Below, piece after piece: positions 31,469 through 36,923 of a DNA stretch of 36,923 nt. How positions within the stretch are numbered: position 1 is the stretch's first letter; the number at the start of each line of letters is the position of its first letter. Made by a program: the position numbers and the translations under genes. The notes below the pieces were generated by a model that made no database searches, was not told where the DNA came from, and saw nothing but the letters and a program-made list of their open reading frames with translations. Origin of the DNA: Omnitrophica WOR_2 bacterium RIFOXYA2_FULL_38_17. Its GTDB lineage: Bacteria > Omnitrophota > Gorgyraeia > Zapsychrales > Zapsychraceae. The stretch spans positions 1 to 36,923 of the forward strand of contig MHHG01000047.1 of the NCBI GenBank assembly GCA_001805965.1. The letters are read 5' to 3'.

Positions 31469-32875
31469 ATGAAGAAAAAACGAAAAATCTTGAATAGCTT
31501 CAAAACTAAGGTGACTCTTCTTCTTATATTGGCCATGATCCTTTCCGCAGGGCTTTGCAATTTCCTGATTTATAAATATGCACTTGAATCACAGTTTAAT
31601 CAGCTGCGGGAAAAACTTATGATCATTGCCCAAACAACAGCCTTGTCTATTGACGGTGATTTGATCAGTCAAATTCCGCTTGAACGCGAGGGCGTAAATA
31701 GCGAGCCTTTTAAAATAATTTTTAAGAGATTGCAGGAGATCAAAAAAGTAGATCCCATATTAAAGTATGTTTATACAATGGCGAAAACTGATAAGCCGGG
31801 CATTTTGCAATTCATTGTTGATGCTGATGCAGACAGGCATAAAGAGCAAAGCGGAGAGATCGTTTCATTCCCGGGGGATAAATATGACGCATCTCGTTTT
31901 TCTGAGATGATGAAGGCTTTTGATGGGCCTGCTGCTGATAAAAAGCTTGGTACAGACGAATGGGGAGTCCTGCTGTCAGGTTATGCGCCTATTTATAATT
32001 CAAAGGGAAAAGCGGTCGCGATGATAGGTGTAGATATCAAGGCGGATGATGTATTTGCATTGCAAAAAGGATTCCATGAAAGAGAAATAGTAATTTTGAT
32101 CTTGGGTATTATTTTTTCATTGATCGTCGGCACGTTGTTTTCTGATAAGATCATGCGACGTATGCAGAAATTAGTGGAGGGCACTAACCGTATACGGGCA
32201 GGTGATTTTAAGTATCAGGTGAGAGTAGGCGGCAGGGATGAGATCAGCGAGCTTGCGCATGATTTTAATATCATGGCTAAAAGCCTATATCTTTCCAACA
32301 AGAAAATGCACAAATATTTTTATCGTGCCATGCAGGCTTTGATCAGGGTCCTGGAAGCAAAGGATGCTTATACTGTGGGGCATTCTGACCGTGTTGCGGA
32401 ATATGCTGAAAAGATAGCTTTGAAGATGCAGTTGCCGGAAGACGAGGTTGATTTGATCAGGGATGCTTCCCGGCTTCATGATATCGGGAAACTTGGGATA
32501 CAGAAAACTGTTTTGGACAAAAAAGGCAAGCTTACCGAGGAAGAATGGAATATTATCAAGGAACATCCTGTCATTGGGGAAGATATTCTAAAACCAGTTG
32601 TTTTCGATAAGCAAATGCTGGCTGTTGTGAGGTATCATCATGAGCGATATGATGGAACAGGGTATCCTGACCAATTAAAAGGAGCAGATATTAACAGGCT
32701 TGCTTCTATTATTTCTGTAGCTGACTCCTATGATGCAATGACATCTGACAGGGCATATCGCAAGGCATTAAACAAAAAAGAAGCTTTGGCGGAGTTGGAT
32801 AAAGGCAAGAGAAAGCAATTTGATCCAATGATTGCTGACGTCTTCATTCAGCTTTTGCAGGAAGAAGGCAGTTGA
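31469..32875 (+). CDS. Membrane sensor HD-GYP cyclic-di-GMP phosphodiesterase
   Basis: A 468-residue protein. A first helix (14-34) and a second (about 205-225) enclose an extracytoplasmic sensor region of about 170 residues. A HAMP domain follows (NRIRAGDFKYQVRV), then the HD-GYP domain: AYTVGHSDRVAEYAEKIA, LHDIGK (His337-Asp338), KEHPVIGEDIL, VVRYHHERYDGTGYP with GTGYP at 396-400. All metal-binding residues are present, so hydrolysis of cyclic-di-GMP in response to an outside signal is expected. The sequence gives no hint of the signal. It is notable beside the GEMM-type riboswitch in the element, although the two are 18 kb apart. Confidence 0.92.
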   Translation: MKKKRKILNSFKTKVTLLLILAMILSAGLCNFLIYKYALESQFNQLREKLMIIAQTTALSIDGDLISQIPLEREGVNSEPFKIIFKRLQEIKKVDPILKYVYTMAKTDKPGILQFIVDADADRHKEQSGEIVSFPGDKYDASRFSEMMKAFDGPAADKKLGTDEWGVLLSGYAPIYNSKGKAVAMIGVDIKADDVFALQKGFHEREIVILILGIIFSLIVGTLFSDKIMRRMQKLVEGTNRIRAGDFKYQVRVGGRDEISELAHDFNIMAKSLYLSNKKMHKYFYRAMQALIRVLEAKDAYTVGHSDRVAEYAEKIALKMQLPEDEVDLIRDASRLHDIGKLGIQKTVLDKKGKLTEEEWNIIKEHPVIGEDILKPVVFDKQMLAVVRYHHERYDGTGYPDQLKGADINRLASIISVADSYDAMTSDRAYRKALNKKEALAELDKGKRKQFDPMIADVFIQLLQEEGS

Positions 32876-32958
32876 TCAACCAGATAAAAGATAGTGGTTT
32901 AATTCAAAAGAGCTCTTATTTGGAGTTTATGTATTAATTGCTCACTTTGAAAGAAAAT

Positions 32959-32974
32959 ATTAGATGATTCTAAT
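32959..32974. promoter_or_regulatory. Palindromic operator upstream of the OmpR/kinase operon
   Basis: ATTAGA-TGAT-TCTAAT, a perfect six-base inverted repeat about 100 bases before the regulator start. The same arms recur at 35279-35294 upstream of the lone receiver gene. Confidence 0.6.
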
Positions 32975-33068
32975 GCTTTTTTTAACTTGCGATAATACCC
33001 ATCATTCAAAATAATATTATAAATTAACTTATAAATATTTTTTTAAAAAACTTATTGAACATAAAGCC

Positions 33069-33746
33069 ATGCGCATCCTTATAGTTGAAGACGAAAAGAA
33101 GATAGCCAATTTTATCCAAAAAGGATTAAAGGCGGAAAAGTATATTGTAGATGTTGCTTATCATGGGGATGAAGGCTTGCATTTGGCGGATGCGAATGAA
33201 TATGACCTGGTCATTTTGGATATAATGCTGCCTGGAAAAGATGGTATTTATATATGCAGGGAAATGAGGAAAAACGGCATTAATACACCGATCCTTATGC
33301 TAACGGCCAGAGATAGCGTTTCTGATAAAGTGCAGGGCTTGGACAGCGGAGCGGATGATTATATAACAAAGCCTTTCTGTTTTGAGGAATTTCTGGCGCG
33401 CATAAGGGCGCTGACAAGAAGAAATAGCCACGCAAAACAAATGACCCTGAAGATTGCTGACCTGGAATTAGACCAGCTTTCCCATGAAGTAAAAAGAAAA
33501 GGCAGGAAAATATCCTTAACATCAAAGGAGTACGCATTGCTGGAGTATTTTATGCTGAATGTCAATCGTGTTGTTACAAGAGTGATGCTTACAGAGCATG
33601 TTTGGGACAGGAATTTTGACTCATCTAGCAACAGCATTGAGGTATATATAAATTATCTGAGAAACAAGATAGACAAGGATTTTGACAAGCCTCTTTTGCA
33701 TACAATGTATGGAACAGGATATATGCTTAGCGAAACAGCCCCATGA
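33069..33746 (+). CDS. OmpR-family response regulator (CusR/CopR-like)
   Basis: A 225-residue two-domain regulator. Receiver: ILIVEDEKK acidic pair, phospho-acceptor Asp in DLVILDIMLPGKDG (about residue 51), Thr in LMLTARD, Lys in ITKPF. The output domain is winged-helix: LTSKEYALLEYFMLNVNRVV, then MLTEHVWDRNFDSSSNSIEV and GTGYML. The sequence groups with CusR/CopR-type regulators, which bind inverted repeats. It overlaps the kinase gene as ATGA. The palindrome at 32959 probably marks autoregulation, and its twin before the gene at 35366 suggests a second target. Confidence 0.92.
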   Translation: MRILIVEDEKKIANFIQKGLKAEKYIVDVAYHGDEGLHLADANEYDLVILDIMLPGKDGIYICREMRKNGINTPILMLTARDSVSDKVQGLDSGADDYITKPFCFEEFLARIRALTRRNSHAKQMTLKIADLELDQLSHEVKRKGRKISLTSKEYALLEYFMLNVNRVVTRVMLTEHVWDRNFDSSSNSIEVYINYLRNKIDKDFDKPLLHTMYGTGYMLSETAP

Positions 33747-35275
33747 GAATACAATCAATTAAATTCAAAATAACTATTTTATATACGATCGCATTAGGTA
33801 CTTTGCTGGTTGCGTATTCCTCATATTTGTACCTGACATTATCAAAGGGCTTGGGGGAAGACCTGGATATTGAACTAAAAGGCAAGACCAGGCAGATAAA
33901 GTATTTTATCGAGGAATTTAATAGGCAAACATTTCAGGCTGGTGAGAATGTTGATAAGAATCTTGATGATGTTATTGATATGACCATTAACCTAAATAAG
34001 TACAGGTCAAAAGGAGAAATATTCCTGGAGACAGGAAATGATTGGCTTAAGAGCTTCGACTATTTGGATCTGAGCGAGGATTTTATTTATTTCCTGAATG
34101 TAGACAGCCAAGTCCCTGCATTTACAAAAAATGTAAATGGCGAGATCAAGATATTATTTTTAAACACAGTTGACAAAAAGAATGCGGCGCAGACATTATT
34201 AAAAAATATCCGGATAAACAATGAGTATTTCCGCATGATACAAGAGCCTTTTTATTTTAATGGCAAAATGAAATTTATAATATTAATTGCTACTTCTCAG
34301 AAAACGCTGTTAACGGTCCTTAAAGAGCGAAGGGACGTTCTATTTTTTAGCATTCCTATTGTGCTTGTACTCGCTATCTTGATCAGCAAGTATTTTTCTG
34401 ACCGGCTGGTAAAGCCTATAGTTGAAGTTGCTAGTGTAGCCGAACAAGTCACGCACAAGGACCTCAGCCAAAGAATCAAGACCCGATATAACGATGAAGA
34501 GATCAAGATAATGGTCGGGGCCTTTAACAAGATGATAGACCGGCTTCAAAAGGCGTTTGGCCATATTGCAGAGTTCAACTCGCATGTAGCGCATGAATTA
34601 AAGACTCCGATTGCGATTATTAACGGTGAATGTGAAGTTGCGTTAAGAAAAGAGCAGTCAAATAGTGAATATAAGGAAACATTGCAAGCGGTATTTGAAG
34701 AATCCCAAAAAATGTTAAAAATTACCGAGGACCTTCTTCTTTTGGCCAAAGCGGATTATGTGCCTGAGAACTTTGTTTTTCAGGAATTCGACCTGAAAGA
34801 ATTTTTTGATGAAATTTGCGAAAAGGAGAGGAAAATATCTTTAGAAAAAGAAATTGATATAAAACTAAAATTTCTTACTAAAACAAAGGTCCTCAAAGGA
34901 GATGCGCTGCACTTAAGGAGGCTTTTCTTAAATATTATTAATAATTCGATCAAGTTCACAAGAAAAGGTGGCGTGATCGATATAAGTGTTAAGGCTGATC
35001 ACAACAATCTTATTGTAGAGATTGCAGATACAGGCATTGGTATTTCTGCCGGAGATATAGATAAGATCTTTGATCAATTCTATCAAAAAGTTCCCACAGA
35101 CCTTCCGGCTCGAGGCATTGGGTTAGGGCTAAGTATTGCGCAGGCTCTGGCCAAGGTTCACAATGGTAAGATAAAAGTACAAAGCATTGTTGATAGGGGA
35201 ACCACTTTTACTGTAACGCTTCCCATAATTTCTTCTTCTACAAGAACCCAAGAAGCAATATATGCTGCCTCCTAA
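33743..35275 (+). CDS. Membrane sensor histidine kinase
   Basis: A 510-residue kinase. Helices at about 8-30 and 195-215 flank a periplasmic sensor region of about 165 residues. A HAMP domain (KPIVEVASVAEQVTHKDLSQ) precedes the dimerisation domain with FNSHVAHELKTPIAII (His of the H box). The ATPase domain shows LFLNIINNSIKF (N box), IADTGIGIS (G1) and GIGLGLSIAQAL (G2). It should autophosphorylate and pass phosphate to the upstream OmpR-type regulator, with which it overlaps by four bases. The architecture is like CusS-type metal sensors, but I see no clear metal-binding motif in the sensor part. Confidence 0.92.
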   Translation: MRIQSIKFKITILYTIALGTLLVAYSSYLYLTLSKGLGEDLDIELKGKTRQIKYFIEEFNRQTFQAGENVDKNLDDVIDMTINLNKYRSKGEIFLETGNDWLKSFDYLDLSEDFIYFLNVDSQVPAFTKNVNGEIKILFLNTVDKKNAAQTLLKNIRINNEYFRMIQEPFYFNGKMKFIILIATSQKTLLTVLKERRDVLFFSIPIVLVLAILISKYFSDRLVKPIVEVASVAEQVTHKDLSQRIKTRYNDEEIKIMVGAFNKMIDRLQKAFGHIAEFNSHVAHELKTPIAIINGECEVALRKEQSNSEYKETLQAVFEESQKMLKITEDLLLLAKADYVPENFVFQEFDLKEFFDEICEKERKISLEKEIDIKLKFLTKTKVLKGDALHLRRLFLNIINNSIKFTRKGGVIDISVKADHNNLIVEIADTGIGISAGDIDKIFDQFYQKVPTDLPARGIGLGLSIAQALAKVHNGKIKVQSIVDRGTTFTVTLPIISSSTRTQEAIYAAS

Positions 35276-35278
35276 ATT

Positions 35279-35294
35279 ATTAGAATAATCTAAT
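35279..35294. promoter_or_regulatory. Palindromic operator upstream of the lone receiver gene
   Basis: ATTAGA-ATAA-TCTAAT, the same arms and spacing as at 32959-32974, with another half-site TCTAAT at 35300-35305. It lies about 80 bases before the start codon at 35366. Confidence 0.6.
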
Positions 35295-35365
35295 ATTCTT
35301 CTAATGTCTATTTAATATGTTTTTGATATATTTAAATAGTACTGTATTTATAAGAAGGAGAACAG

Positions 35366-35752
35366 ATGAGAAAGATATTGATCATTGACGATGAGGTAGG
35401 GGTCATTCGATATTACAAGAAATTATTGGAGTCAGAGGGATATTCCGTTTTAACTGCAAAAAATGCGGCAGAAGGTAATATGGCCATGCTAACGGCCAGG
35501 GACATTGATTTGATCATGTTGGATATTAATATGCCGCAAGTGGATGGTGTTTATATGTGGGACGTTATTCAGGAATATAACGATAAGTTAAAAGTCCTTA
35601 TATTCAGCGTGAGAAATATTGAAGAGCAAAAGAGATATTTGCCTTTGGCAACAGATTATTTCGACAAGTCGCAATCCGTCGAGATCCTTCTGAACAAAGT
35701 CTCAAGCCTTTTAGGAAGTAAAAAGCCTGAAACAATGAGAGCTTCTTCTTAA
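35366..35752 (+). CDS. Stand-alone response-regulator receiver protein
   Basis: A 128-residue single receiver domain without an output domain. ILIIDDEVG is the acidic pair, IMLDINMPQVDG holds the phospho-acceptor Asp (about 53), LIFSVRN has Ser at the usual Thr/Ser place, and YFDKSQS keeps the Lys. AAGGAG precedes the ATG. Such proteins act by binding partners, for example in phosphorelays or motility. It follows the kinase gene by 90 bases, with its own operator-like palindrome, so it is likely part of the same signalling circuit. The OmpA-LysM gene starts 33 bases after it and may share its transcript. Confidence 0.88.
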   Translation: MRKILIIDDEVGVIRYYKKLLESEGYSVLTAKNAAEGNMAMLTARDIDLIMLDINMPQVDGVYMWDVIQEYNDKLKVLIFSVRNIEEQKRYLPLATDYFDKSQSVEILLNKVSSLLGSKKPETMRASS

Positions 35753-35785
35753 CTGGCAATTGCGATAAGAAAGGTAAGTATATTT

Positions 35786-36814
35786 ATGCACGACAAAAAT
35801 TATAAATATTGGATTATTATTATTGTTCTTTGTTTTTGGATTCAGCCTGCATTTGCACAAAGACCAATGACATTGAAAGAGAAAAAAGAAGAAAAGAGAA
35901 AGCAGGATATTGCTGCCGTGCAAAGTAAGTTTCAATGGTGGCCTTCAGATGCGAAGCCGGGTATGGTCGAAGACCTTGCCCGCGGCGGATACTGGTGGTG
36001 GCCGAAGGAGCCGGGAAAGATCAGGCCATGGGGTAACCGTGGGTATATTTACGTTTATAAGATAATTTATGATTATAAGGCTGAAGAAGTCACGGTCGAA
36101 GTTGAGCTTCCCAAGGTCGAGACGATAGTTGAGGTGCCAAAAGTTGAGCCTGTTATAGCTGTGCCGGAATTAAAACCATCATTGCTTATTAAAAAAATAA
36201 TAAAGAACGTAAAGATCTATTTTGATTACAACAAAGCCCAGTTGCGTGAAGATCATTTTGATATTCTGGATCGAGCCGTCAAAAGCTTGAAGCGGAATCA
36301 AGATGCAAGTATTTTGATAACAGGCAATTGTGATAAAAGGGGGTCTGATGAATATAACCTGAAGCTTGGTAAGGCAAGAGGCGAGAATGTCAAAGCATAT
36401 ATGATTGAAAAAGGTGTCCCTGAAGGCCGGGTTCTTATTGTAAGCCGTGGAAAACTTGATGCGATCGCTCCGATCAGCGACCTAGCTGGTATGCAGAAGG
36501 ATAGAAATGCCCAGTTTATGATCGCGGAGGTTGAAGAGATACTGATCCCTGAAATGGACAAGGCAAGTTTACAAGAAGCTATAGAAATCGAAGAGGGAAA
36601 ATATACTATTGAGATCAAAGAGAAAGTTGAGACTCCTGCAAAAGTATCAACCCGTGAATATGTGATCAAAAAGGGTGACAGCTTGTCTGGAATAACGCAA
36701 AGGGAGCTTGGGGCTGCTCATCGATGGAAATATCTTTATGAATTAAATAAGGATGTGATCACCGATCCCAATAAACTGAAAGTGGGTCAGAGAATTATTA
36801 TTCCGGTTGAATAG
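35786..36814 (+). CDS. OmpA-family envelope protein with C-terminal LysM
   Basis: A 342-residue protein. A signal peptide ends at AFA (22-24). Residues 45-95 carry repeated WW motifs (QWWPSDAKPGM, GGYWWWPKEPGKIRPWG) of unknown meaning, followed by a Val/Glu/Pro-rich linker (about 108-132). The OmpA C-terminal domain spans about 140-248: VKIYFDYNKAQLREDHFDIL, ILITGNCDKRGSDEYNLKLG and KARGENVKAYMIEKGVP, which binds peptidoglycan. The LysM domain (295-342) reads YVIKKGDSLSGITQRELG and ends LKVGQRIIIPVE. Two wall-binding domains suggest a structural periplasmic link. It lies downstream of the receiver gene and may be in the same regulon. Confidence 0.88.
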   Translation: MHDKNYKYWIIIIVLCFWIQPAFAQRPMTLKEKKEEKRKQDIAAVQSKFQWWPSDAKPGMVEDLARGGYWWWPKEPGKIRPWGNRGYIYVYKIIYDYKAEEVTVEVELPKVETIVEVPKVEPVIAVPELKPSLLIKKIIKNVKIYFDYNKAQLREDHFDILDRAVKSLKRNQDASILITGNCDKRGSDEYNLKLGKARGENVKAYMIEKGVPEGRVLIVSRGKLDAIAPISDLAGMQKDRNAQFMIAEVEEILIPEMDKASLQEAIEIEEGKYTIEIKEKVETPAKVSTREYVIKKGDSLSGITQRELGAAHRWKYLYELNKDVITDPNKLKVGQRIIIPVE

Positions 36815-36842
36815 GACCGGATTGAAAAGAGAGGTAAGCTAT

Positions 36843-36923
36843 ATGATAAGGGGCATATTAAGAATAATTGTGGCGGGATTCCTCTTGTTTATGTTTGTAT
36901 TGCCTGTGCAATATTTTATCAGG
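36843..36923 (+). CDS. Start of a membrane or secreted protein (cut by window edge)
   Basis: An ATG at 36843, preceded by GAGAGGTAAG, opens a frame that runs off the window after 27 codons. It begins with MIRGILRIIVAGFLLFMFVL, a signal peptide or membrane helix. It follows the OmpA-LysM gene by 28 bases in the same direction, so it is probably the next gene in that operon. Confidence 0.55.
   Translation, partial: MIRGILRIIVAGFLLFMFVLPVQYFIR

Overview
The window looks like a chromosomal piece from an uncultivated, AT-rich, Gram-negative-type bacterium. An outer membrane is implied by an OmpA/LysM protein, an AsmA-like protein and a PEP-CTERM surface protein. The mix of TPR-tailed membrane glycosyltransferases, PEP-CTERM signals, an MBOAT acyltransferase and abundant mobile DNA would suit Omnitrophota or a related lineage. 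That placement is inference: no marker gene is present.

Layout. (1) 1-2842: a glycan-transfer locus, with the tail of one TPR membrane protein, a family 2 glycosyltransferase and a complete paralogous TPR membrane protein. (2) 2879-5736: a secreted protein with an STI1-like tail on the minus strand, then leuA behind a leucine-rich leader peptide and terminator (a classical attenuator), and a decayed small gene converging on leuA. (3) 5886-7315: a minus-strand methyltransferase/deacetylase pair. (4) 7546-9061: tRNA-Leu, tRNA-Ala and tRNA-Pro, and two small membrane proteins. (5) 9138-19818: an integrative element of about 10.6 kb inserted in the anticodon loop of a tRNA-Arg gene. The split halves lie at the two ends, and an intact tRNA-Arg(UCU) lies just inside the right end. 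The element carries an XRE regulator with a dyad operator, two secreted proteins (one LamG/PEP-CTERM), an ISNCY-type insertion sequence, a GEMM-I-like riboswitch before a winged-helix protein, a small Cys-rich protein, an excisionase-like protein and a tyrosine integrase. Its cargo block holds a class III cyclase-like protein, two multi-pass membrane proteins, an Mrr-type nuclease remnant and an AbiGi-like protein. (6) 19839-22898: an AsmA-like protein, tRNA-His, an IS481-type element and a ParB/KorB-like HTH protein. (7) 23000-27741: an AbiE-type toxin-antitoxin pair, then a DUF4143 ATPase with a four-box operator, flanked by two related HNH genes (the second interrupted by a stop) that share a 3' tail. 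(8) 28141-36923: an AlgI-type O-acyltransferase with its SGNH partner, MarC, an HD-GYP phosphodiesterase, an OmpR/histidine-kinase pair, a lone receiver protein, an OmpA-LysM envelope protein and the start of another gene.

How parts may work together. The cargo of the tRNA-Arg element is the best candidate for a new system: a nucleotide-cyclase-like protein beside membrane proteins and an abortive-infection protein resembles nucleotide-signalling anti-phage defence. The GEMM-I-like riboswitch suggests that second-messenger level controls an element gene. In the last region, one 16-bp palindrome lies upstream of both the OmpR/kinase operon and the lone receiver gene, so the regulator may control both. 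All assignments come from reading motifs by eye; no database search was run.
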